Below, one piece after another: positions 41,721 to 50,080 of a stretch of DNA of 50,080 nt. Below the pieces are notes generated by a model. It searched no databases. It was not told where the DNA came from and was given only the letters and a program-made list of their open reading frames with translations. Each line of letters opens with the position of its first letter. The stretch's first letter is position 1. The position numbers were made by a program, and so were the translations under genes. This stretch comes from Lysobacteraceae bacterium NML91-0213 (GTDB lineage Bacteria; Pseudomonadota; Gammaproteobacteria; Xanthomonadales; Xanthomonadaceae), in assembly GCA_002798175.1 (NCBI GenBank), contig NWQL01000004.1:1-50080 (forward strand), given 5' to 3'.

Positions 41721-43139
41721 TCAGCGCTGCTCGGTGGTCTCCACCACCCGGTCGGGAATGCGCCGGGTGTTGCCGATCTGGGCGAAGATCGCCGCGGACG
41801 CTGCGGTCACCACACCGATGCAGACGAAGGTCCAGCGGAACGCAGCCAGCACCGGCGCGGTGCCCTGTGCACCGGCATCGGCCGAGAACGCCGCCAGCAG
41901 GCCGCCGGCGGTGGCGACGCCGAGGCTCATCGCCAGCATCATCACCATCGACAGCAGGCTGTTGCCGGCGCTGGCCTGCTCGCCGCCGAGGTCGCGCAGG
42001 GTCAGGGTATTCATCGCGGTGAACTGCAGCGAGTTGACCGCACCGAAGCAGGCGAACTGCACGATCAGCAGCCACAGCGGCTGCCCCGGGCCGATGAACC
42101 CGAAGCTTGCCATCCCCACACCGGTCAGCACGGTATTGACCACCAGCACCCGGCGATAGCCGAAGCGGTGCACCAGCGGCACCACGATGCGCTTGGAGAA
42201 CATGCCGGCCAGCACCACCGGGATCATCATCATGCCGGCCTGCGCCGGCCGGTAACCCAGCGCCACCTGCAGCAGCAGCGGGATCAGGTACGGCATGCCA
42301 CCACTGCCCAGGCGCGAGAACAGGTTGCCGAGCAAGCCCACGGCGTAGGTGCGCACGCGGAACAGCGCCAGCGGGAACACCGGCGCCTTCGTGCGCGCCG
42401 CATGCAGCCAGTAGGCGACCAGCGCCATCAGCCCGGCCAGCAGCAGCACCACGATCGCGCCACGCCGTGGGGTCTCGCCTGCCAGCGCGTCGACCGACAC
42501 CGACACCGCGATCATGCCGAACGCCAGCAGGGCGTAGCCGACCCCATCGAAGCGTGCGACCGGCGCGCGCAGGTCGGGCATCAGCCGCATCGCCGCGAAC
42601 GCGCCGGCCACCCCCAGCGGCAGGTTGATCAGGAAAATCCAGTGCCACGAGGCCACCTGCACCAGCCAGCCGCCGAGCGACGGCCCGATCAGCGGCCCCA
42701 CCAGCCCCGGCACGGTGACGAAGGTCATCGCGGCGAGGAAATCCTGTCGTGGCACCGAGCGCAGTACGGCCAACCGCCCGACCGGCAGCAGCATCGACCC
42801 GCCCACGCCCTGCAGCACGCGCGCGGCCACCAGCGTGTCGAGGCTCTGCGCGAGCGCACAGGCGAGCGAGCCCAGCGTGAACACCACGATCGCGACCAGG
42901 AACAGCCTGCGGGTGCCGAAGCGATCGGCCAGCCAGCCCGACGCCGGAATCAGCGTCGCCACGGTCAGCGCGTAGGCCACCACCACCGCCTGCATGCGCA
43001 GCGGCGACTGGCCCAGGTCGGCCGCCATCGATGGCAGTGCGGTATTGACGATGGTGGTGTCCAGCATCTGCATGAACACCGCCGCCGCGACCAGCCAGAG
43101 CATCGGCCGGTGCGCGCGCAGGGTTTCGGGACCGGTCAT
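41721..43139 (-). CDS. MFS drug exporter, DHA2 type (MdtD-like)
   Basis: The 472-residue protein has about 14 hydrophobic helices. Family motifs include FMQMLDTTIVNTALPSMAAD in helix 1 (motif D1), GWLADRFGTRRLFLVAIVVF (motif A) and GVGGSMLLPVGRLAVLRSVP. This matches MdtD/EmrB-type proton antiporters. No adaptor (EmrA) or channel gene is adjacent, and no regulator is visible. The gene starts 75 bp from the HutG-like stop and runs in the same direction. Substrates are unknown. Confidence 0.9.
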   Translation of the reverse strand: MTGPETLRAHRPMLWLVAAAVFMQMLDTTIVNTALPSMAADLGQSPLRMQAVVVAYALTVATLIPASGWLADRFGTRRLFLVAIVVFTLGSLACALAQSLDTLVAARVLQGVGGSMLLPVGRLAVLRSVPRQDFLAAMTFVTVPGLVGPLIGPSLGGWLVQVASWHWIFLINLPLGVAGAFAAMRLMPDLRAPVARFDGVGYALLAFGMIAVSVSVDALAGETPRRGAIVVLLLAGLMALVAYWLHAARTKAPVFPLALFRVRTYAVGLLGNLFSRLGSGGMPYLIPLLLQVALGYRPAQAGMMMIPVVLAGMFSKRIVVPLVHRFGYRRVLVVNTVLTGVGMASFGFIGPGQPLWLLIVQFACFGAVNSLQFTAMNTLTLRDLGGEQASAGNSLLSMVMMLAMSLGVATAGGLLAAFSADAGAQGTAPVLAAFRWTFVCIGVVTAASAAIFAQIGNTRRIPDRVVETTEQR

Positions 43140-43213
43140 CGCGCGGAGGATGGCGGCCGCGGCGTGCGGTGCGCGTTAACGGCGCGTACCGCAGGCCGCT
43201 GCCGGCATGCGCA

Positions 43214-44002
43214 CTACGCTGCGTCCAGCGCCGTCACCAGCAACTGGTGCAGCAGCGGCTGCAACCGTCCCGCGCGATCCGCGTCCCACGCGAAGTTGGA
43301 TTCGTCCATGTAGCAGCGCTGGCTGATTTCCAGCTGCACCGCATCGATGCCGGTTCCGGGGCGCCCGTAGTGGCGGGTGATGTATCCGCCCTTGAAGCGG
43401 CCGTTGACCGCGACGTCGTAGTCGTCCTGGGCGGCAAGTACGGCATCGAGCCGCCCCTGCAGGGACGCAGCGCAGCTTGCACCGCTGGCGGTGCCCAGGT
43501 TGAGGTCCGGCAGGCGGCCCTCGAACAGCCATGGCAGGGTGCCGCGGATCGAATGTGCTTCCCACAACACCGCGCGGCCGTGCGCGGCATGCAGCCGCTG
43601 GAGCTCGCCGGCCAGCGCGTGGTGATAGGGCCGCCACCAGCGATCGACGCGGGCCGCGATCTCGGCCGGGGTCGGCTCCTGCCCCGGCAGGTACACCGGG
43701 CCGCCGTCGAAGCGACGTACCGGGCACAGCCCGGTGGTGTTCTGCCCCGGATACAGCGACGTGTCGTCCTCGGCCCGGTTGAGGTCGATCACGTACCGCG
43801 AGTGCACCGGCACCAGGATCGACGCCCCCAGCTCACGCGCGAAGGCATACAGGCGTTCGACATGCCAGTCGGTATCCGGCACCTGGCGGGCTTCGGGCGT
43901 CAGCCGCGCGGCGATCGCGTCCGGCACCCGGGTGCCATTGTGGGGAATGCTCACCAGCAGCGGCGCGTTGCCGCGGTGGAGATGGAAGATGTCGTCGGTC
44001 AT
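43214..44002 (-). CDS. N-formylglutamate amidohydrolase (HutG-like)
   Basis: The 262-residue zinc-dependent hydrolase shows APLLVSIPHNGTRVPDAIAA, HSRYVIDLNRAEDDTSLYPG, VLWEAHSIRGTLPWLFEG, NGRFKGGYITRHYGRPGTGI and AVQLEISQRCYMDE. All are characteristic of the FGase family that releases formate from N-formylglutamate at the end of some histidine degradation routes. No other hut gene is nearby, so its cellular substrate is open. ATG 44002 is the supported start. Confidence 0.9.
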   Translation of the reverse strand: MTDDIFHLHRGNAPLLVSIPHNGTRVPDAIAARLTPEARQVPDTDWHVERLYAFARELGASILVPVHSRYVIDLNRAEDDTSLYPGQNTTGLCPVRRFDGGPVYLPGQEPTPAEIAARVDRWWRPYHHALAGELQRLHAAHGRAVLWEAHSIRGTLPWLFEGRLPDLNLGTASGASCAASLQGRLDAVLAAQDDYDVAVNGRFKGGYITRHYGRPGTGIDAVQLEISQRCYMDESNFAWDADRAGRLQPLLHQLLVTALDAA

Positions 44003-44042
44003 CGCAGGAGTGTAAGCCGCACACCGCCGGGTCCGGCACGGC

Positions 44043-45422
44043 TCAGCGCAGCAGCACCAGCTCCTCGGCGCTGGTGGGATGCAGGGCCACCGTGTCGTGC
44101 AGGTCGGCAAGCGTCGCGCCCATCTTCAGCGCCACTGCGAAGCCCTGCAGGATCTCGTCGGCGGCCTCGCCCAGCAGGTGGATGCCGACCACGCGCTGCT
44201 GTGCGGGTGCGTCACCCGTGGCCACGCAGACCAGCTTGAACAGGCTGCACAGCGGGCTGTCGGCCAGGGCATGCAGCATCGGCCGGAACTTCGTGCGATA
44301 GACCCGCACCGCATCGCCATGCGCTTCGCGCGCCTGCGCCTCGGTCAGCCCCACCGCGCCCAGCGGCGGGTGCGAGAACACCACCGTGGGGATGTTGTCG
44401 TAATCGAGCTTCGCATCGGCCTGGCCGCCGAACAGGCGGTCCATCAGCCGGCGCGCGGCGGCGATCGCCACCGGCGTCAGCGTGGCCCTGCCGGTGACGT
44501 CGCCCACCGCATGCACGCCCTCGGCACTGGTGTCCTGTCGCGCATCGACCTCGATGCTGCCGCGGTCGTCGAGGCGCACGCCGGCCGCGTCGAGCCCCAG
44601 GCCTTCGGTGCACGCACGCCGGCCGATGGCCAGCAGCACCCTGTCATACGGTCCGCGGCACGCCCCGTCGCTGCCACGCACGACGATGCCGTCGCCGGCA
44701 CGTTCCAGCGCGGCCGGTTCCACGCCCAGGTGCAGGCCGATGCCCAGATGGCGGTAGTGCTCCTCGAGCTGCTCGACGATCTCCGCATCCGACGCGGTCA
44801 GCAGGCGCGACGAGCGCGCATGGATCTCCACGCTGCTGCCCAGTGACTGCAGCACCGCGGCCAGTTCGATCGAGATGTAGCCCCCACCCACCAGCGCGAC
44901 GCGCGGTGGTGCCCCGTTCCAGTGGAAGAAGTCGTCGGAGACCACCCCCAGCTCCGCCCCCGGGAAATCCGGTCGCACCGGCTGCGAGCCGGTGGCGATC
45001 AGCACGTGTCGGGCCCGCAGGCGCACGCCATCGCCGGTCTCGACCGTGCGCGCATCCAGCAGCCGCCCGCGCTGTGGCATCCACACGATGCCGGCGGCGT
45101 CCAGGCGCTTGCGGTAGCTGGCATGGATGCCGGCGATATAGCGCTGGCGGTCGGTGATGAATTGCTGCCAGTCGAACGCCGGGCGCGCGGGCACGTCGAA
45201 CCCGAGGTCCGCCGCCTGGCCGATGCGATGGGCGAGTTCCGCGGCCAGCCACATCGCCTTCTTCGGCACGCAGCCGGCGTTGACGCAGGTGCCGCCGAGT
45301 TCAGCCGGTTCCAGCAGCGCCACGCGTGCACCCAGCGCGGCGGCCCGGAACGCGCCGGCCAGTCCGCCGGACCCGCCACCGATGACGACGAGGTCGAATC
45401 CCAGCGGGTCGCGCGCGCTCAT
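44043..45422 (-). CDS. gor: Glutathione-disulfide reductase-like flavoprotein
   Basis: The 459-residue protein has the FAD-binding start LVVIGGGSGGLAGAFRAAAL, the redox-active disulfide GGTCVNAGCVPKKAMWLAAE, an NAD(P)-binding VALVGGGYISIELAAVLQSL, followed by EIHARSSRLL with the two Arg that favour NADPH. The C-terminal His-Glu pair is in VALHPTSAEELVLLR. This set fits glutathione reductase; a related disulfide reductase cannot be excluded. ATG 45422 overlaps the stop of the upstream amino-acid dehydrogenase by 4 bp. Confidence 0.9.
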   Translation of the reverse strand: MSARDPLGFDLVVIGGGSGGLAGAFRAAALGARVALLEPAELGGTCVNAGCVPKKAMWLAAELAHRIGQAADLGFDVPARPAFDWQQFITDRQRYIAGIHASYRKRLDAAGIVWMPQRGRLLDARTVETGDGVRLRARHVLIATGSQPVRPDFPGAELGVVSDDFFHWNGAPPRVALVGGGYISIELAAVLQSLGSSVEIHARSSRLLTASDAEIVEQLEEHYRHLGIGLHLGVEPAALERAGDGIVVRGSDGACRGPYDRVLLAIGRRACTEGLGLDAAGVRLDDRGSIEVDARQDTSAEGVHAVGDVTGRATLTPVAIAAARRLMDRLFGGQADAKLDYDNIPTVVFSHPPLGAVGLTEAQAREAHGDAVRVYRTKFRPMLHALADSPLCSLFKLVCVATGDAPAQQRVVGIHLLGEAADEILQGFAVALKMGATLADLHDTVALHPTSAEELVLLR

Positions 45423-46666
45423 CCGAAGCGCGCCGGGTCGAACGGCTTCGGATCGAGATGCGGCTCGCTGCCGGTGACCAGCTCGGCGATGAGCCGACCG
45501 GTCGCCGCGCTCATGCTCACCCCCAGCATGCCGTGGCCGGTGGCCAGCCAGACGTTCCGGTGCGCGGGCGCGCGCCCGATCAGCGGCATGTCGTCGATCG
45601 ACAACGGCCGCCAGCCGTACCACTCCTCGAGCTTCTGCGGCCCCACCGGCTCGTGCAGGTATTCAGCCGCGCCGCGCTCGAGCGCGTCCAGCCGGCGGCG
45701 GTTGAGGCTGGTGTCGTAGCCGGAGAATTCCATGGTGCTGCCAAGACGGTAGCCGCTGTCCCACACGGTCACGCAGACACTGCGCTCCTTGAGCACGATC
45801 GGCCGCTTCGGCGCCAGCGCCGGCCGGGTATAGGTGATCGAATAACCCTTGCCCGGCTGCACCGGGATGCGCAACCCCAGCGCCTTGCCGACGCCGGGCG
45901 ACCACGAGCCCGCGGCCACCACCACGTCGCGCCCATGGAGCTCACCGCGCACGGTGTCGACGCCGACCCCATCCGCATCCGGCCGGATCGCCTGCACCGC
46001 GCAGTGCTCCTCGATCACGCCCCCCGCGGCGCGCACCACCCGCGCCAGCTCGGCGACATAGCGGTCCGGGCGCAGGCGCGCGTCGCCCGGGAAGCGCACC
46101 ACCCCGGCCACGCCCTCGCGCAGGGCCGGCTCGCCGCGCAGGTAGGTCGGGCCATCGATGATGTCGACGTCGATGCCGAGCGCGCGCAGGTCGGCGGCCT
46201 CCTGCTCGAACGCCAGCAGGTCGCGCTCGCTGCGGTAGACGTAGTCCACGCCGGAGGCCTCGAACTCGCAGTCCAGGCCGAACCGTGACATCCATTGCTC
46301 GAGCGCCTGCCGCGAGGCCTGCAGCATGCCGGCGCGCGCAACCATGGCGCGCCGCCAGTCGTTGGGGTTGCAGCGCCAGGCGAAGCCCAGCATCCAGCGC
46401 CACAGCACCGGGTCCAGCCGAGGCTTCACGTAGAACGGCGCATCGGGCGTGAACATCCAGCCCAGTGCCTTGCCTACCGTACCGGGCGCAGCCAGTGGCG
46501 CGGCATGGCTCGGGGTGATGGTGCCGCAGTTGCCGTGCGAGCTGCCGCAGCCGGCGCTGCCGGCCTCGAGGATGCGCACGCCACGGCCGGCTTCCAGCAG
46601 CGACAGCGCGCATGCCAGGCCCACCACGCCGCCGCCCACGATCAGTACGTCGTTGCTTCGTTCCAT
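45419..46666 (-). CDS. D-amino-acid dehydrogenase (DadA-like FAD oxidoreductase)
   Basis: The 415-residue protein opens with the FAD Rossmann motif VLIVGGGVVGLACALSLLEA and shows GCGSSHGNCGTITPSHAAPL, then WYGWRPLSIDDMPLIGRAPA and VWLATGHGMLGVSMSAATGR, typical of DadA. It should oxidise D-amino acids at the membrane to 2-oxo acids and ammonia. D-hydroxyproline dehydrogenases are close relatives, so substrate assignment is tentative. No alanine racemase gene is adjacent. It is translationally coupled to the gor-like gene. Confidence 0.88.
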   Translation of the reverse strand: MERSNDVLIVGGGVVGLACALSLLEAGRGVRILEAGSAGCGSSHGNCGTITPSHAAPLAAPGTVGKALGWMFTPDAPFYVKPRLDPVLWRWMLGFAWRCNPNDWRRAMVARAGMLQASRQALEQWMSRFGLDCEFEASGVDYVYRSERDLLAFEQEAADLRALGIDVDIIDGPTYLRGEPALREGVAGVVRFPGDARLRPDRYVAELARVVRAAGGVIEEHCAVQAIRPDADGVGVDTVRGELHGRDVVVAAGSWSPGVGKALGLRIPVQPGKGYSITYTRPALAPKRPIVLKERSVCVTVWDSGYRLGSTMEFSGYDTSLNRRRLDALERGAAEYLHEPVGPQKLEEWYGWRPLSIDDMPLIGRAPAHRNVWLATGHGMLGVSMSAATGRLIAELVTGSEPHLDPKPFDPARFG

Positions 46667-46675
46667 CGTCCAAGT

Positions 46676-47863
46676 CTACGCGTCGACAGGCGCGCGCCGC
46701 AGCGGCGGGCGATGGCCATAGGTCCACCAGCGCCACGCCCATTCAACCGGCCCGAACCGGAACCGTGCCAGCCACCAGTGGCTCGCCAGCACCTGCAGCG
46801 CAAGCATCACAAGCGCCAGCGCCAGCAGCGCCGCCGGGCCCCACTGGCCGAACCGGCCGAAGCCGTAGCCATAGAACAGCGTGGACGCGACCAGCGACTG
46901 CAGCAGGTAGTGGGTCAGCGCCATCCGTCCGGCCGGTGCGAGGCGGTCGAGCGCGCGGCGCCAACGCCGGTCGCGCCACGCCAGCACCACCAGCGACAGC
47001 ATTCCCAGCGCCATCGGCAACGCGGCGACCTGCAGCAGCGCGAGCGCCAGCATCCAGCGTGCGTATCCACCTGCATCCGTCACGTTGAGACCGAAGGTCG
47101 ACACGATCACGACCGACGCCACCAGTCCCGCCGGAAGCGCGATCGCGGCCATCCGCCGGTGCCAGCGCTGGTGGAGGTCCACATCGCCGATACGGCCGCT
47201 GCGCAGCAGCCAGCCGCCGATCAGGAACATCCCGAGTGCCGCCGGCACCGACATCAGGTCGGAGCCGAGCATCGTCGACAGGTCGCGCAGGCGCTGGGCG
47301 GTGACCGCCAGCCAGTCGCCCTGCGCATACACCCGTGCCGCGACCGCGGCGTCACCTTCCGATGGCGGCGCGACATTCCCGGCCAGCGCCATGAGTGCGG
47401 CGAACATCCCCCAGATGCCCAGGTACAGCACCAGCCCGAGGTCGCGCTGCCGCGGCGGCGGCAGGCCGCGCAGCGCCAGCAGCAGGAATGCCGCCAGCGC
47501 ATAGGTGCGCAGGATGTCGCCCGGCCACAGCAGCACGCCGTGCAGCAGGCCGATCACCAGCAGCCCCCAGGTGCGGCGTTTCCAGACCGCGTCGGACACG
47601 CCGCGTTGCTGCAGCAGCGCGAAGCCGATGCCGAACAGCAGCGAGAACAGCAGCCAGGCCTTGCCGGCCACGAACACCTGGATCCCCCAGGCGGCGGCCA
47701 CATCCACCCCGACCAGGCCGTCGCGCACGCCGTTGGCCAGCGTGGCCCAGGGGCGGTTGAACGCTTCGAGGTTGACCACGAGGATGCCGAGCAGGGCGAG
47801 TGCCCGCAGCGCATCGAGCACCCCGATGCGCGCGCGGTCGTCGATTGGCGCCCATTGGCTCAT
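46676..47863 (-). CDS. DUF418-domain integral membrane protein
   Basis: The protein has 395 residues from ATG 47863, with a GTG four codons upstream as an alternative. The N-terminus IGVLDALRALALLGILVVNL is the classic DUF418/YeiB start. At least ten hydrophobic segments follow, and the C-terminal DUF418 core contains RMALTHYLLQSLVASTLFYG and WLARFRFGPVEWAWRWWTYG. YeiB-type proteins are related to acyltransferase-3 membrane enzymes; the function is unknown. It ends nine bases before the DadA-like start, so the two are probably cotranscribed. Confidence 0.9.
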   Translation of the reverse strand: MSQWAPIDDRARIGVLDALRALALLGILVVNLEAFNRPWATLANGVRDGLVGVDVAAAWGIQVFVAGKAWLLFSLLFGIGFALLQQRGVSDAVWKRRTWGLLVIGLLHGVLLWPGDILRTYALAAFLLLALRGLPPPRQRDLGLVLYLGIWGMFAALMALAGNVAPPSEGDAAVAARVYAQGDWLAVTAQRLRDLSTMLGSDLMSVPAALGMFLIGGWLLRSGRIGDVDLHQRWHRRMAAIALPAGLVASVVIVSTFGLNVTDAGGYARWMLALALLQVAALPMALGMLSLVVLAWRDRRWRRALDRLAPAGRMALTHYLLQSLVASTLFYGYGFGRFGQWGPAALLALALVMLALQVLASHWWLARFRFGPVEWAWRWWTYGHRPPLRRAPVDA

Positions 47864-47933
47864 AGGGATCCCCACTCAAGCGGCGACCTTGCCGGAGCAC
47901 CGCAGCGCCGGCAAGCCTGCATCCCGCATGCAA

Positions 47934-47956
47934 AGGGCCCGCACGCGGCGGGCCCT
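47934..47956 (-). terminator. Intrinsic terminator-like hairpin after slyD
   Basis: A 9-bp perfect stem (agggcccgc with its complement) around a 5-base loop, followed leftward by a short TTTG. It lies 28 bp past the slyD stop and before the DUF418 start. Confidence 0.7.
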
Positions 47957-47983
47957 CTGCAACAGCGTCGCCGCAGCGAAGCC

Positions 47984-48466
47984 TCAGTGGTGGTGGCCGC
48001 CCTCGCCGTGCACGTGGCCGTGCTCGATCTCTTCCGCCGACGCCTCGCGCACCTCGACGATCTCGATGTCGAACTGCAGGTCCTTGCCGGCCATCGGGTG
48101 GTTGAGGTCGACGTCGACCACGCTCATGCCGACCTTCTGCACGGTGACCGCGCGGGGGCCGAAGTTGGTGTTGAGCACGACCTGCATGCCGGCGGTGAGC
48201 CGCTGGTTGCCGAAATGCTTCTTCGGCACGCGCTGGGTCAGGCCGTCGCGGCGCTCGCCGTAGGCGTCCTCGGCCTTGACGTCGGCCTTGAAGCTGTCGC
48301 CGGCCTCGCGCCCGTCCATGGCCTTCTCCAGGCCCGGAATGATGTTGCCGTGGCCGAACAGGATCGCCAGCGGCTCGCCGCGGTCGCGCGAGCTTTCCAC
48401 CGGCTCCTGGCCGGCCTCGGCGACGGTGTAGTGGAAGCGGACGACGCGGTCTTTTTCGATCTTCAT
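47984..48466 (-). CDS. slyD: FKBP-type peptidyl-prolyl isomerase SlyD
   Basis: The 160-residue protein has the split FKBP domain (VVRFHYTVAEAGQEPVESSR; FGHGNIIPGLEKAMDGREAG) and the inserted IF chaperone domain (EDAYGERRDGLTQRVPKKHF). The C-terminal part VDVDLNHPMAGKDLQFDIEI follows. It ends in a short His-rich tail (HGHVHGEGGHHH) that can bind nickel or other metals. SlyD assists folding and hydrogenase nickel delivery in relatives. ATG 48466 is set by the family N-terminus MKIEKDRVV. Confidence 0.96.
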   Translation of the reverse strand: MKIEKDRVVRFHYTVAEAGQEPVESSRDRGEPLAILFGHGNIIPGLEKAMDGREAGDSFKADVKAEDAYGERRDGLTQRVPKKHFGNQRLTAGMQVVLNTNFGPRAVTVQKVGMSVVDVDLNHPMAGKDLQFDIEIVEVREASAEEIEHGHVHGEGGHHH

Positions 48467-48570
48467 GGATGATCCTGCTGGCGCGACGCGGGGCCGCGAT
48501 GGATGGGAATGCGGGAGAGACGGCGCCGCGACTTCAAATCGCCACGCCGATCGGCCAAGATGCGGCCTCG

Positions 48571-49128
48571 ATGAGCGACGATTATCCCGGCTTCCGCCGC
48601 GCCGCGCCAACCCGCGCCCCCCGCCCGCTGATGGCCTGGGCCAGCGCGGCTTCGATCGTGTCGCTGCTGGCGGCCTGTGGCGGCCGCGACGTGCGACCCG
48701 CGCCGGCGCCGGCCGCGCCGCGCAGCTACAGCGTCGTCGCCCCGTCCGATCCCGCCGCCGCCAATGCCGTGGTGATCCGCGCGATCAGCCTGGTCGGCAC
48801 GCCCTACCGCTTCGGCGGCAACACGCCCGAAGGCGGCTTCGACTGCAGCGGGCTGGTCAACTACGTCTATCGCGACATGCTGGACCTGCGCCTGCCGCGG
48901 TCCTCGCGCGAACTGGCCGCGGTGCAGGGTCCGCGCATCGATCCGACCCGCCTCGCCTCCGGCGACCTGGTCTTCTTCGGCAGCCGCGGCGACGTGACTC
49001 ATGTCGGCATCTACGTCGGCGAGGGCCGCTTCGTGCACGCGCCGAGCAGCGGCGGCACCGTCCGCCTCGATCACCTCGATGGCCATTACTGGCGTGACAA
49101 TTATTCGGGCGCACGTCGCATTCTTTGA
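48571..49128 (+). CDS. NlpC/P60 peptidoglycan hydrolase, lipoprotein
   Basis: The protein has 185 residues from ATG 48571. A lipobox (SIVSLLAAC, Cys36) follows a long basic N-region; an internal ATG at 48631 would give a shorter signal. The NlpC/P60 domain shows GTPYRFGGNTPEGGFDCSGL with the catalytic Cys, then GDVTHVGIYVGEGRFVHAPS with the His. Such Spr/MepS-like enzymes cut peptide cross-links between D-Glu/mDAP bonds in the envelope. It is divergent from slyD (104-bp gap) and followed by a paralogue. Confidence 0.92.
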   Translation: MSDDYPGFRRAAPTRAPRPLMAWASAASIVSLLAACGGRDVRPAPAPAAPRSYSVVAPSDPAAANAVVIRAISLVGTPYRFGGNTPEGGFDCSGLVNYVYRDMLDLRLPRSSRELAAVQGPRIDPTRLASGDLVFFGSRGDVTHVGIYVGEGRFVHAPSSGGTVRLDHLDGHYWRDNYSGARRIL

Positions 49129-49239
49129 CGTCGGGCCGTATTCATTCAGGAAATCTCTCGTATTCATTGACGGGCTCTTAACAAACGGGCCGGCTTCGTC
49201 GTGCACCATCACGCCACGCCTACATTCCTGACTTGACGC

Positions 49240-49917
49240 GTGACGACAGCCGAAACCCCGAATCACGGCCAGACCGCCGCCACCGCGCCCCGCCAGACCC
49301 GGCGGATTTCCTCCTTCATCCTCGCCAGCGCGCTGTTCTGCCTCGCCCTGCCCGCCGTTGCGGCGCCCGGCCTGGCAGGTGACTCCGCCGACCAGTCGCC
49401 GATGGTGGCGACCGTCAGCCAGCAGCTGGCCGACCCGCTCCCCGCCGGTGGTCCCGAGGTGCTGTTCGCCTCCGACGTCAACCAGCTGATCGCCGCCGCC
49501 GACCTGGTCCGCCAGGAATCGAAGGCACAGCCGCGCGGTGGCGTGCAGGTCCTACTGCAGCGTGCGATGACCCTGCTCGGCACGCCGTACCGCTGGGGTG
49601 GCACCTCGCCCGAGCGTGGTTTCGACTGCAGCGGCCTGGTGAGCTATGTCTTCAGTACCGCCCTTGGCATCGAACTTCCGCGCGTCTCGCGCGACATGGC
49701 CAACTCCGGCCAGCGGGTCGACCGCGACCAGCTCGACGCCGGCGACCTGGTGTTCTTCAGCCGCCGCGGCGGCCGCATCGACCACGTGGGCATCTATGTC
49801 GGCGAAGGCCGCTTCCTGCATGCCCCGCGCAGCGGCCGCGACGTGACCGTGTCCGACCTCGATACCGGGTACTGGGCCGGCAAGTTCATGCAGGCCCGGC
49901 GCGTCGCCGGCGTCTGA
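49240..49917 (+). CDS. NlpC/P60 peptidoglycan hydrolase, secreted
   Basis: This 225-residue paralogue of the preceding gene starts at GTG 49240. It has a Sec signal peptide ending in ALPAVAA and no lipobox, so the enzyme should be soluble in the periplasm or exported. About 70 residues of linker precede the domain: GTPYRWGGTSPERGFDCSGL with the catalytic Cys, LDAGDLVFFSRRGGRIDHVG with the His. The 111-bp gap after its paralogue is AT-richer and contains two tattcatt repeats. A strong terminator follows. Confidence 0.92.
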   Translation: MTTAETPNHGQTAATAPRQTRRISSFILASALFCLALPAVAAPGLAGDSADQSPMVATVSQQLADPLPAGGPEVLFASDVNQLIAAADLVRQESKAQPRGGVQVLLQRAMTLLGTPYRWGGTSPERGFDCSGLVSYVFSTALGIELPRVSRDMANSGQRVDRDQLDAGDLVFFSRRGGRIDHVGIYVGEGRFLHAPRSGRDVTVSDLDTGYWAGKFMQARRVAGV

Positions 49918-49936
49918 GCCACGCATCTCCTCGTAC

Positions 49937-49963
49937 AGGCCGCCTCCTGGCGGCCTTTTTTTT
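49937..49963 (+). terminator. Intrinsic terminator after NlpC/P60 pair
   Basis: The stem aggccgcc/ggcggcct with a short loop is followed by eight T, a textbook rightward terminator 19 bp after the second NlpC/P60 stop. Confidence 0.93.
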
Positions 49964-49966
49964 GGT

Positions 49967-50080
49967 TCATCGCGTATTACCGGGGAAGGCTGCGCGGATC
50001 TTCAGGAAGAAGTACTCCTGATCGCGGTAGCCGTAGGCCCGGCGCTTGATGACCTTGATGGTGTTGTTGATGCCTTCGAC
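49967..50080 (-). CDS. ISL3-type transposase, C-terminal end (cut by window edge)
   Basis: The last 37 codons of a minus-strand gene read VEGINNTIKVIKRRAYGYRD, QEYFFLKIRAAFPGNTR, stop. This matches the C-terminus of ISL3-family DDE transposases, where the catalytic Glu region (E..NN.IK..KR.AYG) lies. The rest lies beyond base 50080. The stop is only three bases from the T-run of the preceding terminator, leaving almost no room for the usual terminal inverted repeat, so the element may be incomplete at this end. Confidence 0.8.
   Translation of the reverse strand, partial: VEGINNTIKVIKRRAYGYRDQEYFFLKIRAAFPGNTR

Noticed and set aside
46295..48472. A 725-codon plus-strand frame antisense to dadA-like, DUF418 and slyD genes
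   Set aside because: It is a shadow of three well-supported minus-strand genes.

Overview
The window is high-GC DNA of a gammaproteobacterium, most probably a Lysobacteraceae/Xanthomonadaceae member (Lysobacter/Luteimonas type). This rests on gene content and synteny: miaA-hfq-hflX-hflK-hflC-DUF2065-purA, ftsH next to rlmE and folP, and pyrG-kdsA-eno-ftsB-ispD-ispF-truD near surE-pcm-nlpD. No tRNA, rRNA or CRISPR array was found. Family calls come from reading motifs in the translations; no database search was possible.

Region 1 (1 to about 14,400) is accessory DNA shaped by mobile elements. It opens with part of an IS91/ISCR-type transposase, followed by the beheaded 3' end of an Lpp-like alanine-zipper lipoprotein gene and an L,D-transpeptidase gene that seems to use an ATC start. 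Next, on the minus strand, come two ABC-2-type permeases, a HlyD adaptor and a TolC-like channel, with no ATPase in view. A second, complete ISCR-like element follows, with a recognisable oriIS at 7043-7063. It sits between two 405-bp direct copies (6638-7042 and 10089-10493) of the RND-pump/TolC gene junction. The simplest reading is that MFP-RND-TolC-HlyD-permease-permease was one operon, now split by a 3,451-bp insertion. Besides the transposase, the insertion carries a 97-bp direct repeat pair and a DUF1931 gene, which encodes a bacterial histone-fold protein. The intact RND pump and its adaptor lie beyond it.

Region 2 (14,478 to 31,300) is core: a YgjP-like metalloprotease, purA, DUF2065, hflC, hflK, hflX, hfq, miaA, putP, folP, a tiny membrane protein, ftsH and rlmE. 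Divergent yhbY and an Mth938-family gene follow, then nlpD, pcm and surE, and an Smr-domain gene. These genes cover RNA metabolism, membrane protein quality control, folate synthesis and cell-wall activation. A group of DnaA-box-like 9-mers lies between putP and folP.

Region 3 (31,390 to 38,900) is the minus-strand housekeeping run pyrG, kdsA, a secreted unknown, eno, ftsB, ispD, ispF, truD, with many 4-bp overlaps suggesting translational coupling, plus a small lipoprotein gene.

Region 4 (39,000 to 50,080) holds a secreted alanine-rich coiled-coil protein, parE, a remnant of a DODA-type dioxygenase, an MdtD-like MFS exporter, a HutG-like amidohydrolase, a glutathione-reductase-like gene coupled to a D-amino-acid dehydrogenase, a DUF418 membrane protein, slyD, two tandem NlpC/P60 hydrolases and, at the edge, the C-terminus of an ISL3-type transposase.
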